In this document: positions 18,690 through 26,887 of the stretch, one piece after another
How the letters are laid out: every line of letters starts with the position of its first letter
How positions within the stretch are numbered: position 1 is the stretch's first letter
Source of the DNA: an uncultured Prevotella sp.
GTDB lineage: Bacteria > Bacteroidota > Bacteroidia > Bacteroidales > Bacteroidaceae
Direction: 5' to 3'
Assembly: GCA_946415245.1 (NCBI GenBank)
Contig: CAMKRS010000002.1
Span: 124,001-188,000 of the forward strand
Length of the DNA stretch: 64,000 bases
Notes under the pieces: generated by a model
The model's input: only the letters and a program-made list of their open reading frames with translations
What the model was told of the DNA's origin: nothing
The model's database searches: none
Position numbers and translations under genes: made by a program

Positions 18690-20041
18690 TTAATCTTCTC
18701 CGAATCAGCAATCAGCTGGTTGAGCAGGGCGGTGACCATACTAACCCGATCGTGGATCTCATCTACCAGACGGTTGGTTTCTTCCTCCGAGAGTTCACTG
18801 GCAGGGTCACTGATGGTCATCACATGCTGGGTGATATCACTGACGGGGGCCATCATCTGGTCAGACATGTTATAGAGGAAATTGGTCTTCATACGGTCAC
18901 CTGCCTGCGCTTGTTCATAGGTGGCCTGCAACTCCTCTCCACGCTGCTTGAGCACGTCAGAGGCACGCTGCATCTCGCCCATTCGCGTGGCCAATGACTG
19001 TTGCATGTTCTGGAAATGACGGTTCAGGCGCCCGATCTCATCCTGCTTGGGAATATCGGGGATGGGATCATCGTAGGAGCCCTCGGCAATGCGCTGCGCT
19101 GATACTGCCAGCTGACGAAGGGGCACCAGCTGACGATGGATGAACAGACGACAGGAAACGAGCAGCAACAACAGACCTATGATAGCGATGATGAATACCG
19201 TGTTAAGCAGACGGTTGTAGTCGCCGAAGATATCTCCCTCGGGGAAGATGATGCCTACACTCCATCCAAGATCGATCTTAGCACGTCCTGGCACTTCGGC
19301 ACGGACAAAGGGTTTATAGAACACATAACAGTCGCGACCTTCCATCCTGACATGCTTGTAACCGGTCTCTCCCGAGGTCATCGCACGGATGGCGTCATAC
19401 TCAGAATTGTCGTCCAGCTTCTCCGTCAACTCGAAGGCGTTCTTGTTGAGGAAGGCACTATCGGGGAAGACTATCAGTTTTCCATCTTTGTCGAGCAGGA
19501 TACTGAAGGAATTGGGCGAAGGTTTGCTCTCGAGCATGATCTTCGTGAGCTGGGTGAGCGACACACTGACATCGAGGGCACCTATGACGTTTTGACCATC
19601 GTAGATAGGCAGACGGAAGGCAGAGAGGGGTTCGCCATCTTTCTGCTTGAGCATCTGAGGCGTGATCCACCCCACCTTATTAAAATCCACGGGAATGGAA
19701 TCGGTGGTCCAATGGAAATGGGCATCGACAACATAAGGATTGACATCCACCAACCGCTGGGCATAGGCCTGCATCTTCTCGGGCTGACGGTAATGGGGCA
19801 ACATCTTAAAATACATGTTTCCCGTGGCCTGCTCCACATCGAGGAGTATATTGTCGATACGCGCCACCGTGGCCTCGAGGGTCTGGGCAGCATTGCTGAT
19901 GGCCTCCTGACGCAGGGCCCTACGCGAGAAGAAGAACATGATGAAGAGCGCCACGACAAGCAAGATAGCCAAAGCGGCAATCACCACCAAACTGAGTTTG
20001 GAGGAAAGGGTATTGCGGATATGGCTGGCGAATCGTGACAT
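18677..20041 (-). CDS. Cache-HAMP sensor with degenerate HisKA and no ATPase domain
   Basis: 454 residues. A membrane segment at about 18-40, a periplasmic Cache-like region, a second membrane segment at about 275-298, and a HAMP linker (LVPLRQLAVSAQRIAEGSYDD) match the neighbouring kinase. The C-terminal helix FLYNMSDQMMAPVSDITQ aligns with the kinase phospho-acceptor helix FIQNVCHQIRTPLNIIMG, but His433 is replaced by Asp394, and the protein ends before any HATPase domain. It cannot autophosphorylate. By inference it dimerises with, or modulates, the full kinase encoded next to it. It starts 9 bp after rnr, so it is in the same transcript. Confidence 0.8.
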   Translation of the reverse strand: MSRFASHIRNTLSSKLSLVVIAALAILLVVALFIMFFFSRRALRQEAISNAAQTLEATVARIDNILLDVEQATGNMYFKMLPHYRQPEKMQAYAQRLVDVNPYVVDAHFHWTTDSIPVDFNKVGWITPQMLKQKDGEPLSAFRLPIYDGQNVIGALDVSVSLTQLTKIMLESKPSPNSFSILLDKDGKLIVFPDSAFLNKNAFELTEKLDDNSEYDAIRAMTSGETGYKHVRMEGRDCYVFYKPFVRAEVPGRAKIDLGWSVGIIFPEGDIFGDYNRLLNTVFIIAIIGLLLLLVSCRLFIHRQLVPLRQLAVSAQRIAEGSYDDPIPDIPKQDEIGRLNRHFQNMQQSLATRMGEMQRASDVLKQRGEELQATYEQAQAGDRMKTNFLYNMSDQMMAPVSDITQHVMTISDPASELSEEETNRLVDEIHDRVSMVTALLNQLIADSEKIKDNG

Positions 20042-20050
20042 AGGCGGGGA

Positions 20051-22246
20051 TTATTCTGCCAACGTGAAATCAAGTTGTTTACGCTCCAGATTGGCGCGGG
20101 CCACCTGGATACGGATGGGATCACCCAACTGGTACTTCGTATGGTTACGACGACCAACGATCACAAAGTTCTTCTCATCGAAGTCGTAATAGTCGTTGCC
20201 AAGGTCACGGATGGGAATCATACCCTCACAGTGGTTCTCGTCGATCTGGGCATAGATGCCGTAGCTGGTGAGGCCGGAGATATGGGCATCGTAGACATTG
20301 CCGATCTTATCCTCCATAAACTCCACCATCTTGTATTTGATCGAGTCGCGCTCGGCATTCTGCGACACCTGTTCCATGTCGCTGCAGTGCTCACAGAACT
20401 CCTCGTACTTATCCTTATTCGCAGAACGGGCACCTTCCTGGTATTTCGTCAGCAGACGGTGGACCATCATATCGGGATAACGACGGATGGGCGAGGTGAA
20501 GTGGGTATAATAGTCGAAGGCAAGGCCATAGTGTCCGATGTTATGGACGCTGTACTTCGCCTTCATCATCGCCCGCAGAGCCACGGTCTCGATGGCATTC
20601 TGCTCACGGGTACCCTCAGCATCTGACATCAGGGCATTGAGCGACTTGGTGATGGCACCCTTGGTACCGCTGGTCTTCACCTTATAACCGAACTTCGAGA
20701 CAAACTGACGCAGGTTTTCGAGCTTCTGGGGATCGGGCTGGTCGTGGACACGATAGGGCAGCGTCTTGGCTTTCTGACCCTTCTTCACACGTCCTATCGA
20801 TTCCGCAACGGTGCGGTTAGCCAGCAGCATGAATTCCTCGATAAGTTTATTGGCATCCTTCGACATCTTGAAGTAGGCCTTGATGGGCTTACCCTTCTCA
20901 TCGATATCGAAATGCAGTTCCTCACGGTCGAACTTCACAGAGCCGTTCTTAAAGCGGGCAGCACGGAGTTTCTTGGCGAGGGCATCGAGGATGATGAGCT
21001 CGGTGGCATTCTCTCCCTTATAGGGATTCTTCTTCGTGGCTGCGGGAGCAGGCTCACCGGTGCCGTCCTTCACACCATTGTCTTCGAGGATCTGTTGCAC
21101 CTCCTCATAGGCATAACGACGATTACTCTTGATGACGGTATGGGCCAGATGCCACTTCTTGACAGTAGCATCAGCATCGAGCTCGAAGATGACACTATAA
21201 CAGAGTTTCTCCTCATCGGGACGCAGCGAACAGATGAAGTTACAGAGGCGCTCGGGGAGCATGGGGATGGTACGGTCCACGAGATAGATACTCGTCGCAC
21301 GGTTATAAGCCTCCTTATCGATGGTAGAACCTTCTTTCACATAGTGCGAGACATCGGCGATATGTACACCTACCTCCCAAAGACCATTATCCAGTGTTCG
21401 GATGGAAAGGGCATCATCGAAGTCCTTGGCATCCTTGGGATCGATGGTACAGGTGAAGACATCACGGAAGTCCTCACGACGGGCAATCTCCTGCTCGGTG
21501 ATGGCGGCATCAATCTTCTCAGCAGCATCCTCCACATTCTTCGGATACTTATAAGGCAGGTTGTACTGTGCGAGGATGGCATGCATCTCGGCATTGTTTT
21601 CACCCGTCTTTCCCAAGACATCCACCACAGCGCCAATGATGTTCTTATGCTCGTGATCAGGCCACTGGGTGACCTTCACCACCGCCTTGTCATCGGTCTT
21701 TCCGCCTTTCAGTTTACGCTTGGGGATAATGATGTCATGCACGAAGGTGGAGTCCTGAGGAATGAGGAAAGCCCAGTCGTTCTCCACACGCAGCTTTCCA
21801 ACAATGGTATCGTGGGCACGACGCACAATCTCAATCACCATCGCCTCCTTGATATGCTTATCGCGACGGGCCATATACGAGACCTTCACCTTGTCGCCGT
21901 CCATCGCCGACATCGAGTTGCGCTCAGCCACAAAGACGGGTGTTCCACCATCATCGGGCAGGAACGAGTTACGACCATTGGCCTTGCGTCGGAAGGTGCC
22001 TTCCTGCACCTGCGTCTTCATATTCAAACGATAGGAGTTATCACTGACTTTACTCAGGAAATCATCCCATGCCATCTCCTCCATCGTGTCGATGGCGAGC
22101 ATCTTCAACGGATGGGTATCGAGCTTCAGCGCCTTGAAAATCTGCTTGAACGTAAACGTCTCATTCGGATTGTGCTGGAAGAGATTCTGAAGCAGTTCGC
22201 TGACCTGCTTCTTGCCCAGTCTTTTTCCACCTTTCTTCTTTCCCAT
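20051..22246 (-). CDS. rnr: Ribonuclease R
   Basis: 731 residues from the ATG at 22246 (MGKKKGGKRLGKKQ), which places a basic N-terminus directly before the helix-turn-helix-like and cold-shock domains; a frame start at 22273 is possible. The RNB catalytic centre is visible as DPKDAKDFDDALSI, with the conserved metal-binding Asp residues, and a C-terminal S1 RNA-binding domain (GNVYDAHISGLTSYGIYAQI) closes the protein. It degrades structured RNA 3' to 5' in the cytoplasm. It heads a transcript that continues into two sensor genes, an unusual partnership. Confidence is high. Confidence 0.95.
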   Translation of the reverse strand: MGKKKGGKRLGKKQVSELLQNLFQHNPNETFTFKQIFKALKLDTHPLKMLAIDTMEEMAWDDFLSKVSDNSYRLNMKTQVQEGTFRRKANGRNSFLPDDGGTPVFVAERNSMSAMDGDKVKVSYMARRDKHIKEAMVIEIVRRAHDTIVGKLRVENDWAFLIPQDSTFVHDIIIPKRKLKGGKTDDKAVVKVTQWPDHEHKNIIGAVVDVLGKTGENNAEMHAILAQYNLPYKYPKNVEDAAEKIDAAITEQEIARREDFRDVFTCTIDPKDAKDFDDALSIRTLDNGLWEVGVHIADVSHYVKEGSTIDKEAYNRATSIYLVDRTIPMLPERLCNFICSLRPDEEKLCYSVIFELDADATVKKWHLAHTVIKSNRRYAYEEVQQILEDNGVKDGTGEPAPAATKKNPYKGENATELIILDALAKKLRAARFKNGSVKFDREELHFDIDEKGKPIKAYFKMSKDANKLIEEFMLLANRTVAESIGRVKKGQKAKTLPYRVHDQPDPQKLENLRQFVSKFGYKVKTSGTKGAITKSLNALMSDAEGTREQNAIETVALRAMMKAKYSVHNIGHYGLAFDYYTHFTSPIRRYPDMMVHRLLTKYQEGARSANKDKYEEFCEHCSDMEQVSQNAERDSIKYKMVEFMEDKIGNVYDAHISGLTSYGIYAQIDENHCEGMIPIRDLGNDYYDFDEKNFVIVGRRNHTKYQLGDPIRIQVARANLERKQLDFTLAE

Positions 22247-22270
22247 AGAGTGTAATATCTTAGTTTTCGG

Positions 22271-22278
22271 CAAAGATA
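22271..22278 (-). promoter_or_regulatory. Promoter -7 box of rnr
   Basis: TATCTTTG on the minus strand fits TAnnTTTG and lies 25 bp upstream of the rnr ATG. No clear -33 TTTG is visible. Confidence 0.45.
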
Positions 22279-22362
22279 CGAAAAAAAAACGGCAGATTGC
22301 TCAGATTCGACCATTTTTTTATATTTTTTATGCGTAATCGGCGAAATATGCGGTTATTTTCG

Positions 22363-22370
22363 TACCTTTG
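22363..22370 (+). promoter_or_regulatory. Promoter -7 box of the epimerase gene
   Basis: TACCTTTG matches the -7 box consensus and lies 19 bp upstream of the ATG at 22390, giving a leader of roughly a dozen bases. It is divergent from the rnr promoter. Confidence 0.55.
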
Positions 22371-22389
22371 CACCCAAATTTCGTGCCAA

Positions 22390-23385
22390 ATGAAGATATT
22401 AATCACCGGAGCAAGCGGGTTTATCGGGTCATTTATCGTAGAGGAGGCTCTCAAGAGGGGCTTCGAGACATGGGCCGCCATCCGCAAGAGCAGTTCGAGG
22501 GAATGGCTCAAGGATGAGCGCATCCATTTCATCGAACTGAACCTCTCGTCGAAGACTCAGCTCGTGGAACAACTGCGGGGGCAGGACTTCGATTATGTGG
22601 TGCATGCTGCCGGTGTGACGAAATGTCTGAACAAAGCGGATTTCCACCGTATCAATACCGAGGGTACGAAGAACCTGGCAGAGACATTGCTGGAAACAGG
22701 GATGCCACTGAAACGCTTTGTCTTCGTGAGCAGCCTCAGCATCTTCGGGGCTATCAAAGAGAAACAGCCCTATGAGGAAATCCGCGAGAGTGACACCCCA
22801 CAGCCGAATACGGAATACGGACGCAGTAAACTGGCAGCAGAGCAATTCTTAGAGACCTTGGGCGCGCGGCTACCTTATATCATTTTAAGACCTACAGGTG
22901 TCTATGGTCCGCGCGAAAAGGACTATTTCATCATGGCGAAAAGCATCCAACAGCATAGTGATTTCGCCGTGGGCTACCAACAGCAGGATATCACCTTCGT
23001 GTATGTAAAGGATGTAGTACAGGCTGTGTTTCTGGCTTTGGAAAAGGGTGAGAATGGGCGTAAATATTTTCTCTCCGACGGGGAGGTGTATCAGAGCGCC
23101 ACATTCAGCAACCTCATCCACGAGGCATTGGGGCGTCCGTGGTGGATTCGTATCACGGTACCGGTATGGGTGCTGCGCATCGTGACCTTCTTCGGGGAAT
23201 ACATCGGACGGATAACGGGAAAGGTGACGGCCCTGAATAATGACAAGTATAATATTCTCAAACAACGCAACTGGCGCTGTGATATCCAACCTGCCATCAA
23301 GGAACTGGGCTACGAGCCGAAGTACAAACTGGCACAAGGCGTGGAAGAAACCATCAAATGGTACAAGGATCATGGATGGCTTTGA
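22390..23385 (+). CDS. NAD-dependent epimerase/dehydratase family protein
   Basis: 331 residues from the ATG at 22390 (MKILITGASGFIGSFIVEEAL); the frame opens upstream at 22297, but those codons precede the promoter. The nucleotide-binding GASGFIG and the catalytic YGRSKLAAE (Tyr-x-x-x-Lys) mark an extended short-chain dehydrogenase. RPTGVYGPREKDYF is typical of sugar-nucleotide or sterol-type epimerases. The exact substrate cannot be read from the sequence. A PAP2-family gene follows after a 30-bp heptamer array. Confidence 0.85.
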   Translation: MKILITGASGFIGSFIVEEALKRGFETWAAIRKSSSREWLKDERIHFIELNLSSKTQLVEQLRGQDFDYVVHAAGVTKCLNKADFHRINTEGTKNLAETLLETGMPLKRFVFVSSLSIFGAIKEKQPYEEIRESDTPQPNTEYGRSKLAAEQFLETLGARLPYIILRPTGVYGPREKDYFIMAKSIQQHSDFAVGYQQQDITFVYVKDVVQAVFLALEKGENGRKYFLSDGEVYQSATFSNLIHEALGRPWWIRITVPVWVLRIVTFFGEYIGRITGKVTALNNDKYNILKQRNWRCDIQPAIKELGYEPKYKLAQGVEETIKWYKDHGWL

Positions 23386-23388
23386 GAA

Positions 23389-23418
23389 GTGAATAGTGAA
23401 TAGTGAAAAGTGAATAGT
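23389..23418. repeat. Heptamer array, GTGAATA x4 +2
   Basis: Four 7-bp units (the third is GTGAAAA) plus GT give exactly 30 bp. The array fills the gap between the epimerase stop and the PAP2 gene, and its fourth unit contains the GTG start codon inferred for that gene. Confidence 0.9.
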
Positions 23419-24381
23419 ATAAAATATTTGTTCGAAATCGAGAAAAAGCCTCGCAAGGGGTTGCTGGCAGTGGAATGGGTCGTGATGGGCTATCTGCTGC
23501 TGACACTGCTGCTGATACTCTTCGCACATACGAAGATGCAGGATCCGGAACCCATGCTCTGGGGACGCTTCCGCATCGTGATGATGACATTGGCACTGTG
23601 GGCGGTGTATCGCATGATTCCCTGCAGATTCACGCATTTCTGTCGTATCGGCGCACAACTGCTGCTATTGCCCTGGTGGTATCCGGATACGTATCTGCTG
23701 AACCGTATCTTCCCCAACCTCGATCATATTTTCGCAGCCTATGAGCAACAGCTCTTCGGATGCCACCCTGCCCTGACGTTCGCACAGTCGTGGTCACACC
23801 CCGTATTCAGCGAACTGATGCACCTGGGCTATGCATCGTATTTCCCGATGATCGCCATCGTGACACTGTTCTATTTCTTCTGTCGCTATAAGGAGTTCGA
23901 CCGTACGGTATTCATCATTCTCACATCGTTCTTTATCTTCTACGTCATCTTTATCTTCCTACCTGTCACAGGACCACAATACTATTATCTGGCAGCAGGT
24001 ATCGAGAATATCGCCAACGGTACATTCCCCGATGTGGGGAATTATTTCGCCACCCACAACGAGGCACTGCCCATTCCAGGCTATAGCGATGGCTTCTTCT
24101 ACCAGTGTGTGGCCAGCGCTCACGAAACGGGTGAACAACCCACTGCCGCCTTCCCCAGCAGTCATGTGGGGGTGACGACAATCCTCATGATTCTGGCCTG
24201 GCGCACCCGTAACAAACTGCTGTTCTATGGCATGCTACCGCTGTTTGTGCTGATGTGCTTCGCCACCGTGTATATTCAGGCGCACTACGCCATCGACGTG
24301 ATTGGCGGCTGGGTATCGGGCGCCCTCATCTATATCGTTTTGCATTTTTTATACGGAAAAATTTGGTCGGTTCGAAAATAA
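23410..24381 (+). CDS. PAP2-family membrane phosphatase
   Basis: 323 residues from the GTG at 23410, which lies in a heptamer array; TTG at 23428 is the next option, and no ATG occurs before the first membrane segment. The protein has about six hydrophobic segments. TAAFPSSHVGVTT and HYAIDVIGGWVSG are the second and third PAP2 phosphatase motifs, with both catalytic His residues. Family members dephosphorylate lipid phosphates such as undecaprenyl pyrophosphate, or transfer inositol phosphate to lipids. It follows an epimerase gene closely, so a role in envelope lipid or glycan metabolism is plausible. Confidence 0.8.
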   Translation: MNSIKYLFEIEKKPRKGLLAVEWVVMGYLLLTLLLILFAHTKMQDPEPMLWGRFRIVMMTLALWAVYRMIPCRFTHFCRIGAQLLLLPWWYPDTYLLNRIFPNLDHIFAAYEQQLFGCHPALTFAQSWSHPVFSELMHLGYASYFPMIAIVTLFYFFCRYKEFDRTVFIILTSFFIFYVIFIFLPVTGPQYYYLAAGIENIANGTFPDVGNYFATHNEALPIPGYSDGFFYQCVASAHETGEQPTAAFPSSHVGVTTILMILAWRTRNKLLFYGMLPLFVLMCFATVYIQAHYAIDVIGGWVSGALIYIVLHFLYGKIWSVRK

Positions 24382-24393
24382 TGCCTACCTTTG
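24362..24393 (+). promoter_or_regulatory. greA promoter
   Basis: TTTG at 24362-24365 and TACCTTTG at 24386-24393 are separated by 20 bp, an ideal match to the Bacteroidota consensus. It overlaps the 3' end of the PAP2 gene and starts a leader of about 110 nt for greA. Confidence 0.8.
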
Positions 24394-24430
24394 CAAACGG
24401 ATAAGTAAGGATAAAGACATGTTAACAGCG

Positions 24431-24470
24431 AGGATTCCGACAGCCAAAAGTCGGGATTCTTTTGTTTTTT
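24431..24470 (+). terminator. Intrinsic terminator inside the greA leader
   Basis: An 11-bp stem (24431-24441 with 24450-24460, two G-U pairs) and an 8-base loop are followed by TTTTGTTTTTT. It lies about 35 nt after the expected greA transcription start and 43 nt before the ATG, so part of the transcription from the greA promoter should end here as an RNA of roughly 70 nt. Confidence 0.75.
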
Positions 24471-24512
24471 GTCTGTCCAAGGAATTAATGAATAATTAAA
24501 ATGTAAATTGAT

Positions 24513-24980
24513 ATGGCTTATATGTCACAAGAAGGCTACGACAAACTGATAGCCGAACTGAAACGCTTAGAAAGCATTGAACGCCCGAAGGCTTCAGCTG
24601 CCATCGCAGAGGCCCGTGAGAAGGGTGATTTGAGTGAAAACAGTGAGTATGACGCTGCCAAAGAGGCACAGGCGCATCTTGAGGATAAGATCAATCAGCT
24701 GAAACTGACGATCTCAGAGGCAAAGGTCGTGGATACTAGTCGTCTGAGCACGGATTCTATCCAGATTCTCTCGAAGGTGGAGATGACCAATCTGACGAAT
24801 AACGCCAAGATGACCTATACCATCGTCAGCGAGAGCGAGGCCAACCTCCGCGAGGGAAAGATTTCCATCAAGACACCTATCGCCCAGGGACTGCTGAACC
24901 ATAAGGTGGGCGACGAGGTGGAAGTGAAGATTCCCCGTGGCACCATCAAACTCCGCATCGACAAGATCACGGTAGGCTAA
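24513..24980 (+). CDS. greA: Transcription elongation factor GreA
   Basis: 155 residues, the usual length. The N-terminal coiled coil carries EAREKGDLSENSEYDAAKEAQ, with the acidic tip residues (DLSENSEYD) that reach the RNA polymerase active site and stimulate transcript cleavage. The C-terminal globular domain ends VEVKIPRGTIKLRIDKI. It rescues backtracked RNA polymerase. The start is the ATG at 24513. Its own promoter lies 120 bp upstream, with an intrinsic terminator between promoter and gene. A HIT-family gene follows after a repeat array. Confidence 0.95.
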   Translation: MAYMSQEGYDKLIAELKRLESIERPKASAAIAEAREKGDLSENSEYDAAKEAQAHLEDKINQLKLTISEAKVVDTSRLSTDSIQILSKVEMTNLTNNAKMTYTIVSESEANLREGKISIKTPIAQGLLNHKVGDEVEVKIPRGTIKLRIDKITVG

Positions 24981-25018
24981 TCAATTGTCAAATTGTAAAT
25001 CGTCAAATAGTCAAATAC
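24981..25018. repeat. Tandem array of TCAAATTG/GTCAAATA-type units
   Basis: About five irregular 7-8 bp units fill the whole gap between greA and the HIT gene. The same unit family returns at 62421-62471. Confidence 0.75.
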
Positions 25019-25022
25019 TAAG

Positions 25023-25418
25023 ATGGATATTTTCAGTAAGATCGCCGCTGGTGAGATTCCCAGCTACAAGTGCGCAGAAAACGAGGAGTTCTATGCTTTC
25101 CTCGACATCAATCCACTGGTGAAGGGTCATACCCTCGTCATTCCCCGTCGTGAGGTGGATTATATCTTCGATATGGAGGATGATGAGATCGCCCGCTACC
25201 AGGTGTTTGCAAAACGTGTGGCCCTCGCCATCAAGAAGGCCTTCCCCTGTAAGAAGGTGGCTCAGGTGGTGCTCGGCCTCGAAGTGCCTCATGCCCATAT
25301 CCACCTCATTCCGATGCAGTCGGAACAGGATGTGGATTTCCGTCGCGAGAAACTGAAACTCTCAGAAGAGGAGTTTAAGGAGATCGCATCGAAAATCTTT
25401 GAAGAATTTTCGAAGTGA
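25023..25418 (+). CDS. HIT family protein (Hint-like nucleotide hydrolase)
   Basis: 131 residues. CKVAQVVLGLEVPHAHIHLIPM-like context carries the histidine triad HAHIHL, and GEIPSYKCAENEEFYAFLDI is the usual N-terminal strand region. HIT proteins hydrolyse nucleoside phosphoramidates and related nucleotides in the cytoplasm. The stop codon lies in the first unit of a heptamer array. It is convergent with the mannose-1-phosphate guanylyltransferase gene. Confidence 0.9.
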   Translation: MDIFSKIAAGEIPSYKCAENEEFYAFLDINPLVKGHTLVIPRREVDYIFDMEDDEIARYQVFAKRVALAIKKAFPCKKVAQVVLGLEVPHAHIHLIPMQSEQDVDFRREKLKLSEEEFKEIASKIFEEFSK

Positions 25419-25490
25419 ATAGTGATGAGTGAATAGTGAATAGTACAGGCTCCCTTTCCCGATACTATTCACTATTCGTTATTCACTATT
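25415..25490. terminator. Inverted heptamer arrays between convergent genes
   Basis: A GTGAATA x4+2 array (25415-25444, 30 bp) faces an opposite-orientation TATTCAC array (25464-25490) across about 20 bases. The two can pair into a long stem, so the pair probably stops transcription from both sides. Both flanking stop codons lie at or inside the arrays. Confidence 0.6.
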
Positions 25491-26584
25491 TAAACGAACT
25501 CTTCTCCATATTTAATCTGTACCTCACTCACATACTTACGCACCAAGGCCGATGAGTCGCCCTTCTTGCAGATGAGAAGCACATTATCCTTTTCGGCTAC
25601 GATATAGCCCTCCAGACCATTGATCACACCCAACTTCCCCTTCGGCAACTTGATGACATTGCCACTACACTCTTCGAGGATTACCTCGGAATCAAGCACC
25701 ACATTGTCGTCTTCGGTCTTACGCATGGCCTCGTAGATACCATGCCACGTACCAAGATCGGCCCAGCCAAAGTCGCACTTCATGACAAACACATCACGAC
25801 TCTGCTCCAAGATGGTGTAGTCGAGCGAGACATTCGGATAACGGGGGTAGTGATCCTTTACATATTTCAGCTCCTGTTCATAAGTGTAGTTAGGGATTTC
25901 CTCCTTTAGGTGACGAAGCACTTCAGGGAAGATCTGTTCGAAGCTGTTCAGCAGATGACGGGCGTTGGAAAGGAATATACCGGTGTTCCAATAGAACTCA
26001 CCACTGTTCATGAACATCGTGGCAAACTCACGCTCGGGCTTCTCGGTAAACGACTTCACGCTATACACATCGGGCTTGCAACTCACATCACCTAACTGGA
26101 TATAACCATAGCCGGGCTCTGGTCGCGTGGGCTTTACACCCATCGTCAACAATACATCGTTCTCAGCGACATAGCTCACACCGACTGCAATACTCCTTTT
26201 GAAACCCTCATCATTGAGCACCATCTGGTCGGAAGGGGTGATGATGACATTCGCATCAGGATTGATACGGGCGATACGCATCGCCGTCCACGCCACACTG
26301 GGCCCCGTATTACGATGCACGGGCTCTACAAGGATATTGTGGTCAAGCACCTCGGGTAACTGTTCCTTGGTCAGCTCCAGGTATTCCTGACATGTACACA
26401 CAAATATATTCTCCTGAGGCAGAAGTTTCACGAATCGGTCATAGGTGGCCTGCAACTGCGTACGGCCCGTACCGAAGAAATCCAGAAACTGCTTGGGATA
26501 CATATCCCTACTACATGGCCACAGGCGTCTGCCGCGGCCTCCTGCGAGGATGACACAGAAATTTCTCTTGTCTGTTTTTTCCAT
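25490..26584 (-). CDS. Mannose-1-phosphate guanylyltransferase
   Basis: 364 residues. CVILAGGRGRRLWPCSRDMYPKQFL is the nucleotidyltransferase signature, followed by NTGPSVAWTAMRIAR and IITPSDQMV; FTEKPEREFA and WNTGIFL are also typical of ManC/ManB-type enzymes. The enzyme makes GDP-mannose from GTP and mannose-1-phosphate, which feeds fucose- and mannose-containing surface glycans. It lacks the fused phosphomannose isomerase domain of long ManC proteins. A weak -7-like element (TACCTTCG, 26616-26623) lies upstream on the minus strand. Confidence 0.9.
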   Translation of the reverse strand: MEKTDKRNFCVILAGGRGRRLWPCSRDMYPKQFLDFFGTGRTQLQATYDRFVKLLPQENIFVCTCQEYLELTKEQLPEVLDHNILVEPVHRNTGPSVAWTAMRIARINPDANVIITPSDQMVLNDEGFKRSIAVGVSYVAENDVLLTMGVKPTRPEPGYGYIQLGDVSCKPDVYSVKSFTEKPEREFATMFMNSGEFYWNTGIFLSNARHLLNSFEQIFPEVLRHLKEEIPNYTYEQELKYVKDHYPRYPNVSLDYTILEQSRDVFVMKCDFGWADLGTWHGIYEAMRKTEDDNVVLDSEVILEECSGNVIKLPKGKLGVINGLEGYIVAEKDNVLLICKKGDSSALVRKYVSEVQIKYGEEFV

Positions 26585-26673
26585 CTATAATATCTATAGT
26601 CTTTGATTCTGTGTGCGAAGGTAAGAAAAATTGTTGATATAAACAAGTATTTTTCATTTTTTTATCAGAAACT

Positions 26674-26704
26674 TTTGCTGTTTCAGATTTTTGTAGTACC
26701 TTTG
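26674..26704 (+). promoter_or_regulatory. tRNA-Leu promoter
   Basis: TTTG at 26674-26677 and TACCTTTG at 26697-26704, spaced by 19 bp, fit the -33/-7 consensus. The tRNA begins 37 bp after the -7 box. Confidence 0.8.
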
Positions 26705-26740
26705 CACCCGCTTTGGTTAAGAAACCTGCTGCGTTGTCAT

Positions 26741-26822
26741 GCCCAGATGGCGGAATCGGTAGACGCGCTGGTCTCAAACACCAGTGGGGCAACCCGTGCC
26801 GGTTCGACCCCGGCTCTGGGTA
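26741..26822 (+). tRNA. tRNA-Leu (anticodon CAA)
   Basis: The acceptor arms GCCCAGA and TCTGGGT pair over seven bases including one G-U. The anticodon stem CTGGT/ACCAG encloses CTCAAAC with anticodon CAA at 26775-26777, reading UUG. The long variable arm (TGGGGCAACCCG) is typical of leucine tRNAs, and the T arm GCCGG-TTCGACC-CCGGC is perfect. The 3' CCA is not encoded. Confidence 0.97.
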
Positions 26823-26847
26823 CAAGGAAAAGGTTTTCTGCCAAAGC

Positions 26848-26887
26848 AAAAGTGCTGCGAGACATCTCACAGCACTTTTTCTTTTTT
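26848..26887 (+). terminator. Terminator of tRNA-Leu
   Basis: The stem AAAAGTGCTG/CAGCACTTTT, extended by GAGA/TCTC around a 3-base loop, is followed by TTTTTCTTTTTT. It abuts the stop of the convergent gene and may serve it weakly as well. Confidence 0.85.

Noticed and set aside
20744..22255. A 503-codon open frame on the plus strand opposite rnr
   Set aside because: It is a shadow of the RNase R gene: the translation is rich in His, Leu and Gly without any domain, while the minus strand carries all RNB motifs.
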